Shown here: piece by piece, positions 45,362 through 54,366 of the stretch
Layout of the letters: every line of letters begins with the position of its first letter
How positions within the stretch are numbered: position 1 is the first letter of the stretch
Source of the DNA: Thiobius zoothamnicola
GTDB taxonomy: Bacteria > Pseudomonadota > Gammaproteobacteria > Chromatiales > Chromatiaceae
Assembly (NCBI GenBank): GCA_963678215.1
Contig: OY782758.1
Location: 868,001-932,000 of the forward strand
Reading direction: 5' to 3'
DNA: 64,000 nucleotides
The notes under the pieces: model-generated
Told to the model about the DNA's origin: nothing
The model's input: the letters and a program-made list of their open reading frames with translations, nothing else
The model's database searches: none
Program-made: the position numbers and the translations under genes

Positions 45362-46459
45362 TCACGCAAACGCAAATTCCATATTTTCACCTGCATCAAC
45401 GTTGAATGAGTCAATATCTTGCAAACCAGATAATGAATCCTTTAAGCAGCCAGCAACAGCTTTTGCAAGATCACATGGTACGGCATTACCTATCTGAGAA
45501 TACACTTTGCTACTTGATCCACACCAAACATAGTCTTCTGGAAAAGTCTGAAGTAGAGCCGCTTCATTAATAGTAAGTCTTCTTAGATATGATGGGGCAT
45601 CATGCATGCCCTGCGGTTTACCACCAGCCATTAAATGCTTGTGATACTCCTCAACCCAAGAGTCATTACCAAAATATAAATGGTTATCATCAATAATAGG
45701 CGTTCTGTTTCCCCCCATACTTGCGGGTAACGTGCTTGCCCATCCATCAGGATTTAGTGGCCGACCCTGTCCATTAAATAACATTCCAGCATAAGGCGAT
45801 TTTCTCAGGACAGGTTTTGCGGCTAAAGTCACCTTAGCATTACAAATACGATCATTTAATTTAGTACCTGGTTTTCCTAGCGGAATTAACACTTTTCGCA
45901 GTGTCGGCGCGTCCGTCAAGTATTTTCGGAAATTCGCTTTGAAAATAGGCGTAGTCTTATCTTTAACGCCTATAAAGAAAACCCTTTCCCGAGATTGCGG
46001 AACACCAAAGTCTTTAGAGTTTAATATATGAATTGTGACGGTATAGCCTGCTTTTTGAAACCGTGAAATTAAAGCTGCTCTTACTTCTTCAAATTTTGAT
46101 AGTGCACCAAGGGCTTTAACATTTTCCATTACAAAAGCCTTCGGTTTAACTTTCTCAACAATATTACAAAAGCTAAAAATTAACTTACTTCTGGGATCCT
46201 CTGGATCCATTTTCCCTGCTACAGAAAAACCCTGACAAGGAGGTCCGCCGAAAACAACATCTATCCCAGTGTACGAATGCAGTTCTTCGCCGCATATATC
46301 TAGATCACCCTCAATTAATTTAGTCTCAGGGTGATTAGCACGAAATGTTTCGCAGGCATGCTTATCCATTTCACTGGCTGCTATCACATCAAAACCAGCT
46401 GCCTTGAACCCAATATCCATGCCACCAGCGCCACTAAAAAGAGAAATAGATTTCATCAA
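45362..46459 (-). CDS. DNA (cytosine-5-)-methyltransferase
   Basis: Type II modification enzyme of 365 residues. C5 motifs are in order: SLFSGAGGMDIGF (motif I), GGPPCQGFSVAGK with the catalytic Cys (motif IV), ENVKAL (VI), QSRERVFFIG (VIII), and QIGNAVPCDLAKAV (X). The recognition site cannot be read. It is divergent from a controller gene and a putative endonuclease, is AT-rich compared with its surroundings, and lies between IS remnants. Confidence 0.93.
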   Translation of the reverse strand: MMKSISLFSGAGGMDIGFKAAGFDVIAASEMDKHACETFRANHPETKLIEGDLDICGEELHSYTGIDVVFGGPPCQGFSVAGKMDPEDPRSKLIFSFCNIVEKVKPKAFVMENVKALGALSKFEEVRAALISRFQKAGYTVTIHILNSKDFGVPQSRERVFFIGVKDKTTPIFKANFRKYLTDAPTLRKVLIPLGKPGTKLNDRICNAKVTLAAKPVLRKSPYAGMLFNGQGRPLNPDGWASTLPASMGGNRTPIIDDNHLYFGNDSWVEEYHKHLMAGGKPQGMHDAPSYLRRLTINEAALLQTFPEDYVWCGSSSKVYSQIGNAVPCDLAKAVAGCLKDSLSGLQDIDSFNVDAGENMEFAFA

Positions 46460-46534
46460 TATATTCCAATTTAGAATAAATTATTAATCATAGCATGGTA
46501 ACTACCCATTGCAACCCGCTAAGTACAGGTAAAC

Positions 46535-46801
46535 ATGAGCAAAACCATTCATGACAGCGTATACCGCAGGCTCGTTAATGAGCTTACACAAGAGAGAATT
46601 AGGTTAAATATCTCTCAGGGTGAGCTGGCGAGTGTGGTAGGGCTAAATCAGTCAGATATTTCCAAAATAGAAAAATTGGAACGGCGGCTAGATGTCCGCG
46701 AATTTGCATTAATCCTTAAAGCACTTCGCATCAAAGAGAACGCGCGACTACAAAATATCGTTAAAGACTTTACGGGAATCTCACATGGCGAAGATCGCTG
46801 A
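46535..46801 (+). CDS. XRE-family controller protein of the restriction-modification system
   Basis: Helix-turn-helix protein of 88 residues (RLNISQGELASVVGLNQSDI, then SKIEKLERRLDVREF). In such loci a controller (C) protein delays the endonuclease after entry into a new host. It is 75 bases from the methyltransferase, divergent, and overlaps the endonuclease gene by 17 bases. Confidence 0.8.
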   Translation: MSKTIHDSVYRRLVNELTQERIRLNISQGELASVVGLNQSDISKIEKLERRLDVREFALILKALRIKENARLQNIVKDFTGISHGEDR

Positions 46802-47876
46802 ACGTAATAACTCAGGCCAATACTACGTTAATACTAGACTCGGCGTTGCAAAAACAAGAAATGATAGAGACTTTCCAGAGTTTGGTGCGAACACCGCTGT
46901 TTATAGTTTACTCACTGATTTAATTGAGGTAAATGCAAAAGGTTTTCGGGGTGTGGTTGTAACAGCATTAACGGGACTTCATCTGAATGAAACCTATGAT
47001 CCTTTGAACAATTTTTACGGATGCAATCCACGATCAATCTTCGAAGGTGGAATATGGTACGCGTTGCAGGAAAATGCTGTTCCGTGTGGAAAATCCGATC
47101 CGCTTAACGTGGCAAAGAATGCGAATCAGCTTAACGAAGATTGGGCGCAAGGTAGAAGGCCGCAATCTGCAGCTATGGCTGTAGTCAATTTTCTACGCCT
47201 CATAATGGAAGCAAATAAAAGTAAAAGAGCGAGACTGATTGATTATTTCTTTTACCGTTTGTGGAAATATTCACAATCTATTTCGGGCTTTCAACTTGCT
47301 CAGATTGAATCATCTGATCACACCAATCAGACCATTGGGTCTAAATTGGTAGATTTCACTCTTAAATATCCTGAATCCGGCAATCTACCTCAATATTTAA
47401 CCGCGCAACTCCTTGCCAGCTTGTTTCGCACTTCTGGGATTGAAGTAGTTGGAGGAGATGAAAGTGTATTTGGAACAAATACAACTTCAAAAAAACCAGC
47501 GGATATATGGCTGGAAGTAGAAGGCGTTCCAACCAATCTCTACGAAATTACTGTAAAGCCAGTATCTCTAAAAAGACTTGATGATAGCCTGGATGCGTTG
47601 CATTCCACTGGGCACTTGGATTACCCGATAACATTCATTTGTAGAGTCGATTTAGATGTTCAGGAACTAAGCCTAGAAGGAGGTAGCTTCCAATACAAAG
47701 GAAAGCGATTTGATTTCATCGATTACAGATCTTTTTGCTTGTCGGTATTTGCTCTATTAAATGAAGAAGAGTGTTCAACGGTATTAACTAATGTTGCTGA
47801 GTTTGTTCAGGATAATAATACGACTACAATGAGAACAAAATCCGGATGGAATGAATTCTTTGAAAACGAAATATAA
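46785..47876 (+). CDS. Putative type II restriction endonuclease
   Basis: Large protein of 363 residues with no family that I can name. KKPADIWLEVEG followed by LYEITVK (about residues 238-260) looks like a PD-(D/E)xK nuclease core. Its place beside a methyltransferase and a controller gene is the main evidence for an endonuclease. It is the third gene of a methyltransferase/controller/endonuclease set and should recognise the same site as the methyltransferase. Confidence 0.7.
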   Translation: MAKIAERNNSGQYYVNTRLGVAKTRNDRDFPEFGANTAVYSLLTDLIEVNAKGFRGVVVTALTGLHLNETYDPLNNFYGCNPRSIFEGGIWYALQENAVPCGKSDPLNVAKNANQLNEDWAQGRRPQSAAMAVVNFLRLIMEANKSKRARLIDYFFYRLWKYSQSISGFQLAQIESSDHTNQTIGSKLVDFTLKYPESGNLPQYLTAQLLASLFRTSGIEVVGGDESVFGTNTTSKKPADIWLEVEGVPTNLYEITVKPVSLKRLDDSLDALHSTGHLDYPITFICRVDLDVQELSLEGGSFQYKGKRFDFIDYRSFCLSVFALLNEEECSTVLTNVAEFVQDNNTTTMRTKSGWNEFFENEI

Positions 47877-47879
47877 ACA

Positions 47880-48085
47880 AGGTACCGCACTTGGGAAAGT
47901 ACTGCCGAACCAAACCATTCACGTTCTCATTCGCCCCTCGTTCCCAGCTATGGTACGGACGGGCGAAGTAAATAGCGCAATCCAACGACGATGATACCTA
48001 CTCGTGGTGGCTAACTCACGGCCATTATCTAACGTCACTGTACGCCGACAATCTACCACTGATAGCATCGACTTCAGGGCAAACA
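47880..48085 (-). pseudogene. IS30-family transposase remnant
   Basis: Frameshifted fragment of the catalytic C-terminal part. One frame reads TVTLDNGRELA, another reads DCAIYFARPYHSWERGANEN and then VNGLVRQYFPK, the region with the last catalytic Glu. An in-frame stop and at least one frameshift separate them. It abuts an IS3 fragment directly. Confidence 0.78.
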
Positions 48086-48380
48086 ATCCGTGCTTTTTCA
48101 TTAAGCTACGAACGCGATAATGGCCCACATTAAAGCCCTCAGCCACTAAACCCTCCTTCATACGCCTGGAGCCATAAATCCCTCGATGCCTTTTAAATAG
48201 CTCAGTTACACAACTTTCTAATGACTGAGCGTGCGCTGAGACCCTACGCTCTTTACGCTTAATACACTCGTAGTAATAGCTACGACTTACCCCTAAAATC
48301 AGGCACTTAAGGGATACCGACCATGCTTTGCGGTGGCGTTGAATGAAATCAACCCTTACCGGGATTCGTTCGCAAAGAAG
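48085..48380 (-). pseudogene. IS3-family OrfB remnant (5' part)
   Basis: Continues from OrfA after the slippery run. It reads RHRKAWSVSLKCLILGVSRS, then ...KRHRGIYGSRRMKEGLVAEGF and VGHYRVRSLMKKHGL, the helix-turn-helix start of OrfB. The DDE core is replaced by IS30 sequence, so the element is dead. Confidence 0.78.
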
Positions 48381-48652
48381 GCCGCGGCCTTTTTTAATAT
48401 TTCACGCTCCATCCGCAGTTGCTTATGCTCTTTTTCCAGTTGCAACACTTTGTCTGACAAGCCTTGCTCGCTCACTGGCTTCGCCTTGGTTACTCCTGCT
48501 CGTGACTCTCTAACCCACCGGTTTACATGCTTTTGTAACGTACCAAGTCGCTCGCCTACTTCCCTGCAGCTAAGTCCTTGCTCTACCACCATGCTGACCA
48601 CACCTTGCCTAAATGCGTCTGTGTATTTCGTTTTCTTGTTCATGATCTCCAC
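48356..48652 (-). CDS. IS3-family OrfA
   Basis: DNA-binding subunit of 98 residues, apparently intact: KYTDAFRQGVVSMVVEQGLS, CREVGERLG, then a leucine-zipper-like LQLEKEHKQLRMEREILKKA. An AAAAAAG run (48389-48395, minus strand) is the usual -1 frameshift site into OrfB. With OrfB truncated it has no transposition role. Confidence 0.8.
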   Translation of the reverse strand: MEIMNKKTKYTDAFRQGVVSMVVEQGLSCREVGERLGTLQKHVNRWVRESRAGVTKAKPVSEQGLSDKVLQLEKEHKQLRMEREILKKAAAFFANESR

Positions 48653-48787
48653 TCAACTTCGTTCACTCACTGTCTCTTAAATTGAATGTCTGGTTCTATT
48701 AGACCGCTACACTTGTCCACAACAAGTTGAACTGAACCATCGAAACTGGCTTAATGCGGATAAACCACGCACTTCGGAACCCACCCA

Positions 48788-49039
48788 ATGATCAACCCCA
48801 AACTGTTTGACGACCTGTCGCGACGCATTGTTGAAGGCATGCCGAAAAATTTGCAGATTTTGCAGGATGACCTTGAACGCAACCTGCGCATGACTCTGGA
48901 ATCGACTCTGCGCCAGATGAATTTAGTCAGTCGGGATGAGTTTGAAATCCAACAAGCCGTGCTTATGCGCACCCGTGAAAAACTCGCCGCTTTAGAAAAA
49001 CGGGTGGCCGAGTTGGAACAACAAAACCACACCCCATAA
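48788..49039 (+). CDS. ubiK: Ubiquinone biosynthesis accessory factor UbiK
   Basis: Small coiled-coil protein of 83 residues (BMFP family). MINPKLFDDLSRRIVEGMPK then a middle amphipathic helix and the C-terminal LAALEKRVAELEQQ are the family pattern. It helps the Ubi complex under aerobic growth. It lies 9 bases before comM. Confidence 0.9.
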   Translation: MINPKLFDDLSRRIVEGMPKNLQILQDDLERNLRMTLESTLRQMNLVSRDEFEIQQAVLMRTREKLAALEKRVAELEQQNHTP

Positions 49040-49048
49040 ACCGCCCAG

Positions 49049-50554
49049 ATGCCGCTCGCCACAACGCTATGCCGGGCCGCCATAGGCGTTGAAGCACCAC
49101 TGATCAGTATTGAAACCCATTTGGCGAACGGTCTGCCGACTTTCAATATTGTCGGTCTACCTGAAAAAGCCGTGCAAGAAAGCCGTGAACGGGTGCGCTG
49201 CGCTTTGCAAAACAGCGGCTTTGAATTCCCCAACCGACGCATCACCGTCAACCTCGCCCCAGCAGATTTACCCAAACAAGGCTCGCGTTTCGATCTGGCG
49301 ATCGCCGTCGGCATCCTCATCGCCAGCACACAATTACCAGAGTCCACGGGTGAAACGCTGGAGCTACTGGGCGAACTCACGCTGGCAGGCGCAGTACGGC
49401 CTGTTAATGGCGCTTTACCCGTCGCTTTGGCGGCCCAACAAGCCGGACACGGACTGGCCTTGCATCCGGACAACCTGCTTGAAGCCAGCCTGATCAAACA
49501 GGCAACTCTATATGGTGTTGACCATTTGCTCACACTATGCGCACACCTGACAGGCGCGACTCCCTTGCAACCCATCCGTCTTGGCCCCGAAGCCGTATCG
49601 ACTATTCAGGGGCCGGATCTGAGCGACGTGCGCGGACAATCCCATGCCAAACGCGCTCTGGAAGTCGCAGCAGCGGGTCGGCACAATTTATTGATGATGG
49701 GACCACCTGGCGCTGGCAAATCCATGTTGGCCAATCGTTTGCCCGGCTTATTGCCAGCCATGACGGAAGCAGAAGCCTTGGAAAGCGCGGCAATCGCCTC
49801 AGTCGCTGGTCAACCCCCAGATCTACATCACTGGCGTCAACGACCTTTTCGAGCGCCGCACCATACCTGCTCCGGCGTCGCTTTAGTGGGCGGCGGTGGC
49901 AATCCCAAACCAGGTGAGATTTCGCTGGCCCACAACGGCGTCTTGTTCCTGGATGAATTACCCGAATTCGACAACCGGGTGCTGGACGTGCTGCGCGAAC
50001 CAATGGAAAGCGGTGAAATCACCATTGCCAGAGCAGCACGCAGTGCCCGTTTCGCCGCCCGCTTTCAAGTAATCGCTGCATTGAATCCCTGCAAATGCGG
50101 CTTCTACGGCGACGAAGCCAGAATGTGCGCCTCATGTGGTCCACAAGCTGCCGCGCGTTACCAATCCCGCCTATCCGGCCCACTACGGGACCGGATGGAT
50201 ATCCAGATCGAAGTCCCTGCTTTAAAGCAAGATGAATTGTTTGCCCGTCCAGCCTCACAAGGTGAAACCAGTGCTCAAACACGCCAGCGGGTTGAGGTCG
50301 CCTGGCGACACCAGATAGAACGACAAGGCTGCGCCAATGCCTTACTCAGCGGTAAATCACTGGAAATTCATTGCCGCTTGGATCAACCGCAACAAAACTT
50401 GCTGGGCCAGGCGATTGAGCAACTCGGTCTTTCCGCGCGCGCTTACCACCGCATTCTGCGCATGGCGCGCACAATTGCTGATCTTGACCAAGCCGAAACT
50501 CTTGAAACGCCGCATTTAAGCGAAGCCATTGGCTATCGTCGCTTGAACCTGTGA
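49049..50554 (+). CDS. comM: ComM/YifB Mg-chelatase-like AAA+ ATPase
   Basis: Hexameric helicase that promotes branch migration in natural transformation. The 501-residue chain has the N-terminal ChlI-like domain (FNIVGLPEKAVQESRERVR), Walker A GPPGAGKSML near residue 218, Walker B LFLDELPEF near 298, and a zinc cluster (NPCKCGFYGD...CASCGPQ) near 345-370. Confidence 0.92.
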   Translation: MPLATTLCRAAIGVEAPLISIETHLANGLPTFNIVGLPEKAVQESRERVRCALQNSGFEFPNRRITVNLAPADLPKQGSRFDLAIAVGILIASTQLPESTGETLELLGELTLAGAVRPVNGALPVALAAQQAGHGLALHPDNLLEASLIKQATLYGVDHLLTLCAHLTGATPLQPIRLGPEAVSTIQGPDLSDVRGQSHAKRALEVAAAGRHNLLMMGPPGAGKSMLANRLPGLLPAMTEAEALESAAIASVAGQPPDLHHWRQRPFRAPHHTCSGVALVGGGGNPKPGEISLAHNGVLFLDELPEFDNRVLDVLREPMESGEITIARAARSARFAARFQVIAALNPCKCGFYGDEARMCASCGPQAAARYQSRLSGPLRDRMDIQIEVPALKQDELFARPASQGETSAQTRQRVEVAWRHQIERQGCANALLSGKSLEIHCRLDQPQQNLLGQAIEQLGLSARAYHRILRMARTIADLDQAETLETPHLSEAIGYRRLNL

Positions 50555-50623
50555 CCCAAAGGACGGATTCAAGTCGCCAGCGCGACACATAGAGCGTTTT
50601 TGGAGGCCGCTATCTCCCCCGCA

Positions 50624-50755
50624 TGCCGTAACGGCAAAGCCTTTTGGTGTCACACCACCAAAGGCGGTGGTTTACCTAAGATTAATTAAACCTTATGAAC
50701 TAATCAAAGTTAATCAACCACTCCTGTGAAAGCCACCCACCGTCTTCAGACGGGT
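50624..50755. mobile_element. Small non-autonomous IS200/IS605-like element (PATE/MITE)
   Basis: Two hairpins frame about 70 AT-rich bases with no gene. The left is GCCTTTTGGTG/CACCAAAGGC (50639-50665, one bulge) followed by GGTGGTTT; the right is CCGTCT-TC-AGACGG (50740-50753). The right side resembles the hairpin of the TnpA element at 23807-23832 (CACCGTCT..AGACG). It sits between comM and mraZ. Confidence 0.5.
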
Positions 50756-50800
50756 TTCAACCAAACGTTATAACTCACTGACAAACAAACGATTTCCGGC

Positions 50801-50828
50801 TTGACGGAGCAACGCAGCATGCTAATAT
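50801..50828 (+). promoter_or_regulatory. Promoter of the dcw cluster
   Basis: TTGACG and TAATAT are separated by 16 bases, so transcription would begin near 50835. It is followed directly by MraZ repeats. Confidence 0.6.
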
Positions 50829-50838
50829 TCAGGCCAAG

Positions 50839-50863
50839 TGGGGAATTATGGGGAATAGTGGTG
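50839..50863 (+). promoter_or_regulatory. MraZ binding repeats
   Basis: TGGGG at 50839, TGGGG at 50849 and TGGTG at 50859 recur every 10 bases (5-base repeats with 5-base spacers), as known for MraZ autoregulation. The third copy is degenerate. Confidence 0.7.
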
Positions 50864-50937
50864 TTTTTACCCTGATTTCGTAGTCAGGCTGCATAAATCA
50901 AGGCCGATTAGCGCAACCTGCAAATAGCGGGCGAATC

Positions 50938-51396
50938 ATGTTTCTCGGCAATACGACGCTTAACCTGGATGCGAAAGGACGCATCGCATTCCCGGCCAAA
51001 TACCGCAACACGCTGGCAGAGAATTGTCAGTCACGCGTCGTGATCACCCGTAACCCACGCGATAACTGCTTATGGCTGTATCCACAAGACGAATGGCATC
51101 CAATCGCCAGACAAGTCGCCAAATTACCCGCCTTGAAAACAGAAAACCGCACTTTGCAACGCTTATTGCTGGGTTCCGCCATTGATATGACATTGGATAG
51201 CCAGGGGCGCATTTCCATACCATCCGATCTACGTCAGCACGCCGAATTGGAAAAAAAGGTGGTGCTGGTCGGCCTGGGCGGAAAATTTGAAATCTGGGAT
51301 CAGGCCATTTGGCGGACGAATAACGAACAGGCACTGGCTGCGGCCCAGGAAGATGGCTCCGGGCTTTCCGCCGAACTCAGCGAATTATCACTTTAA
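50938..51396 (+). CDS. mraZ: Transcriptional regulator MraZ
   Basis: DNA-binding SpoVT-AbrB type protein of 152 residues that represses the dcw cluster. Two repeats are seen: NLDAKGRIAFPAKYR (residues 9-23) and TLDSQGRISIPSDLR near 85-99. The stop overlaps rsmH by one base. Confidence 0.93.
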   Translation: MFLGNTTLNLDAKGRIAFPAKYRNTLAENCQSRVVITRNPRDNCLWLYPQDEWHPIARQVAKLPALKTENRTLQRLLLGSAIDMTLDSQGRISIPSDLRQHAELEKKVVLVGLGGKFEIWDQAIWRTNNEQALAAAQEDGSGLSAELSELSL

Positions 51397-52328
51397 TGAC
51401 GCACGATACTCATCAAACTGTTTTGTTGCAGGAAGCCGTGGACGCCTTAAAAGTCCGCGCGGACGGCACCTATATTGATGGCACCTACGGGCGCGGCGGA
51501 CACAGCCAGGCCATTCTCCAGCAATTGGGCGCGCAGGGTCGTTTACTGGCGTTCGATAAAGACCAGGCGGCCTGTGAGCAAGCGCAAATCCATCATGCGC
51601 AAGATCAACGCTTTCGCATCATTAACCAAAGTTTCGCTCAATTAGCGGCGGTCTGCACCGAACACAACCTGTCCCAAATTGACGGCCTGTTGCTTGATCT
51701 GGGCGTCTCATCGCCACAACTGGATCAGGCCGCACGCGGATTCAGTTTCATGCAGGCAGGCCCGTTGGATATGCGCATGGATCTGAACCAAAGCGGAACC
51801 GCCGCCGACTGGCTGAACAGTGCTGAAGAAAGTCATCTTGCACAAGTGTTCAAAGAATACGGGGAGGAACGTTTCGCCCGGCGCATCGCCCATGCAATTG
51901 TTCAAGCACGCATCCAACAACCACTGCAAACCACTCAGCAGCTCGCACAACTCATTGAACGCGCTGCGCCCATACGGGAAAAACACAAACACCCGGCGAC
52001 GCGCACCTTCCAAGCGATCCGTATTTTCATCAACCATGAATTGGATGACCTGCAAACCGGCCTGTGCGACGCGCTGAAAATTCTACGGCGCGGTGCCCGC
52101 CTGGTGGTAATCAGCTTTCACTCGCTGGAAGACCGCATTGTCAAACATTTCATCCGCGACCAGTCACACGGACCACAATTCCCCAAAAGCGTGCCGGTGA
52201 TGCATACCGCGAGCACTGGCGCGTTACGTCGCATCGGCAAAGCAGTCAAACCCAGCGCGGCGGAAATCGAACGCAACCCAAGGGCGCGCAGTGCCATCAT
52301 GCGAATCGCCGAGGTCAATCATTCATGA
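51396..52328 (+). CDS. rsmH: 16S rRNA m4C1402 methyltransferase
   Basis: Methylates C1402 of 16S rRNA. The 310-residue protein begins HQTVLLQEAVDALKVRADGT, has GTYGRGGHSQAIL near residue 29, LLLDLGVSSPQLDQAARGFS near 98, and SFHSLEDRIVKHF near 234. Overlaps ftsL by 4 bases. Confidence 0.96.
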   Translation: MTHDTHQTVLLQEAVDALKVRADGTYIDGTYGRGGHSQAILQQLGAQGRLLAFDKDQAACEQAQIHHAQDQRFRIINQSFAQLAAVCTEHNLSQIDGLLLDLGVSSPQLDQAARGFSFMQAGPLDMRMDLNQSGTAADWLNSAEESHLAQVFKEYGEERFARRIAHAIVQARIQQPLQTTQQLAQLIERAAPIREKHKHPATRTFQAIRIFINHELDDLQTGLCDALKILRRGARLVVISFHSLEDRIVKHFIRDQSHGPQFPKSVPVMHTASTGALRRIGKAVKPSAAEIERNPRARSAIMRIAEVNHS

Positions 52329-52603
52329 AACCCCAATGGCGAAGCATGCTTGGGTTATGGGCACTGATTTGCGCCGTGATCATCAGCGGCGTGGCCGTGG
52401 TCTACGCCAAAAACCAGTCGCGCGAATTGTTTTTGCAACTGCAAGCCAGTCGCGCGGCTCATGCGCAGGCACTGATTGAATGGAATCAATGGCAATTGGA
52501 ATTAGCCACTCAGGGTAATTTGCAACAGGTATTACAGATAGCACGCAGCCGTCTGAACATGCATATCCCGCAACACAGTCAACACCTCTTCATTGATCCA
52601 TGA
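52325..52603 (+). CDS. ftsL: Cell division protein FtsL
   Basis: Bitopic division protein of 92 residues: short cytoplasmic start, one membrane helix (about residues 9-28), then a coiled coil rich in Gln and Leu. ATG at 52325 sits in the last codons of rsmH. Its identity rests on size, layout and place between rsmH and ftsI. Confidence 0.88.
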   Translation: MKPQWRSMLGLWALICAVIISGVAVVYAKNQSRELFLQLQASRAAHAQALIEWNQWQLELATQGNLQQVLQIARSRLNMHIPQHSQHLFIDP

Positions 52604-54366
52604 AGCCAAACCAAAGTCGGCGAAAATCCGCAAACCGTCCGCGCCAAGCGCCTTATAGCCCGGCGCGCCATTACTTCGTCCTCGGACTCTTCATCCTGGC
52701 CGCCGGTATTTTGATCTGGCGCGCCATTGAACAGCAAGTATTTGAACAAGACTTCCTGAAAAACGAAGCCAACAAACGTCACCTGGTCGAAGTGGAGCTA
52801 ACCGCGCGGCGCGGCTTGATCATGGATCGACATGGCGATGTGCTGGCGATGACCACACCAATCGCTTCGATCGTCGCCGACCCGCGTCAGCTCTCCAGCC
52901 AAGCGAAAGAACTGGAATATCTGGCGCAAGCCATACCCATGCCGCTGCCTCATTTGCGTGATCGCCTGCAACAAAACAGCCAACGCCGCTTTGTCTATCT
53001 GCAACACGGCCTGTCACCCAAACAAGCGCAATATGTGCTGAAAACAGCCAAATCACAAGGTTTAAAAGGCATCAGCGCGGAAAATCAGGTCAAACGGTAT
53101 TATCCAACCGGTGAAGTATTCGCCCATGTGCTGGGATTCACCAATTACGCAGATATCGGTCAAGAAGGCCTGGAGAAGGTTCACGATAAAACCTTACGCG
53201 GCACATCCGGCGCCAAACTTATGTTGCGCAATGGCAAACGCGAAGCGATTGATGAAGACATTGAAAATATCCGCCTGCCACGCGACGGCCAGGATCTGAT
53301 CCTCAGCCTGGACAGCCGCCTGCAACATATCGCCTACCGCGAACTGAAAGCCGCCGTCAAACGGCACAGCGCGATTGGCGGCAGCGCCGTCTTAATGCAT
53401 GTGCGAACCGGCGAAGTGCTAGCAATGGTCAATCAACCCGGCTTCAACCCGAATGATGGACCCAGCCGGGGCAGTAAGGATGGCCGTTTGCGCAATCGCG
53501 CCTTGACCGATTCATTTGAACCCGGCTCCACACTCAAGCCGTTCATTGTCGCCGCTGCCTTGGAACAGGGTTATATCGAACCACATGCGTTGATTGACAC
53601 CAACCCGGGCTATATGCGGGTTGGCGCAAGCCGAATCGCGGACAAACGCAATCTGGGTATGATTGATCTTGGTGCCTTACTGGGCCGCTCCAGCAATGTC
53701 GGTGCCGCCAAACTGGCGCTGCGCATGGATAAAGCGGATATCTGGCGATTGCTCGGCCAGTTTGATTTCGGTCAGCCGCCTTATCTGCAATTCCCTGCGG
53801 CGACCCCTGGCCGTTTAATCCATCACCATGACTGGAAAAAAATCGATCAGGCCAATCTGGCCTTTGGTTATGGCCTGGCAACCAGTACCCTGCAACTGAC
53901 CAACGCCTACGCCGCCTTGGCAAACCAAGGCATGTACATACCAGCGACCCTGCTCAAAACCACCCAACCGCCACGCGGCAAGCGCGTGCTCAGCGCCAAA
54001 ACCAGCCGTTTGATGCGCCACCTGCTGCAAAAAGTCGTGACCCCGGATGGCACGGCACCACACGCCGCCATTCCCGGTTATCAGGTCGCCGGTAAAACCG
54101 GCACAGTGAAAAAATTCATGCGCGGCGCTTATCAGGATGGTCATTATCTCGCCCTGTTCGCCGGATTCGCGCCGGTGCGGCATCCCCATCTGGCGATGGC
54201 AGTCATGCTGGATGAACCACGCAGCCGACAATATTACGGCGGCCAGGTCGCCGCGCCTGTGTTCGCGCGCGTCATGGGTGAAGCCTTGCGTTTATTGAAT
54301 GTTCAACCGGATGGGCCAAGGCGAACCTCGATACGTCTGGCACAAAATACGCGGGTGGCGGAATGA
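52600..54366 (+). CDS. ftsI: Peptidoglycan transpeptidase FtsI (PBP3)
   Basis: Septal cross-linking enzyme of 588 residues. One membrane helix (about 24-45), the pedestal domain, then the transpeptidase with STLK (310-313, catalytic Ser310), SSN (364-366) and KTGT (499-502). It overlaps ftsL and murE by 4 bases each. Confidence 0.97.
   Translation: MKPNQSRRKSANRPRQAPYSPARHYFVLGLFILAAGILIWRAIEQQVFEQDFLKNEANKRHLVEVELTARRGLIMDRHGDVLAMTTPIASIVADPRQLSSQAKELEYLAQAIPMPLPHLRDRLQQNSQRRFVYLQHGLSPKQAQYVLKTAKSQGLKGISAENQVKRYYPTGEVFAHVLGFTNYADIGQEGLEKVHDKTLRGTSGAKLMLRNGKREAIDEDIENIRLPRDGQDLILSLDSRLQHIAYRELKAAVKRHSAIGGSAVLMHVRTGEVLAMVNQPGFNPNDGPSRGSKDGRLRNRALTDSFEPGSTLKPFIVAAALEQGYIEPHALIDTNPGYMRVGASRIADKRNLGMIDLGALLGRSSNVGAAKLALRMDKADIWRLLGQFDFGQPPYLQFPAATPGRLIHHHDWKKIDQANLAFGYGLATSTLQLTNAYAALANQGMYIPATLLKTTQPPRGKRVLSAKTSRLMRHLLQKVVTPDGTAPHAAIPGYQVAGKTGTVKKFMRGAYQDGHYLALFAGFAPVRHPHLAMAVMLDEPRSRQYYGGQVAAPVFARVMGEALRLLNVQPDGPRRTSIRLAQNTRVAE

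Noticed and set aside
48751..49575. A 274-codon minus-strand frame opposite ubiK and comM
   Set aside because: Both plus-strand genes are well supported by family motifs; this is antisense to them.
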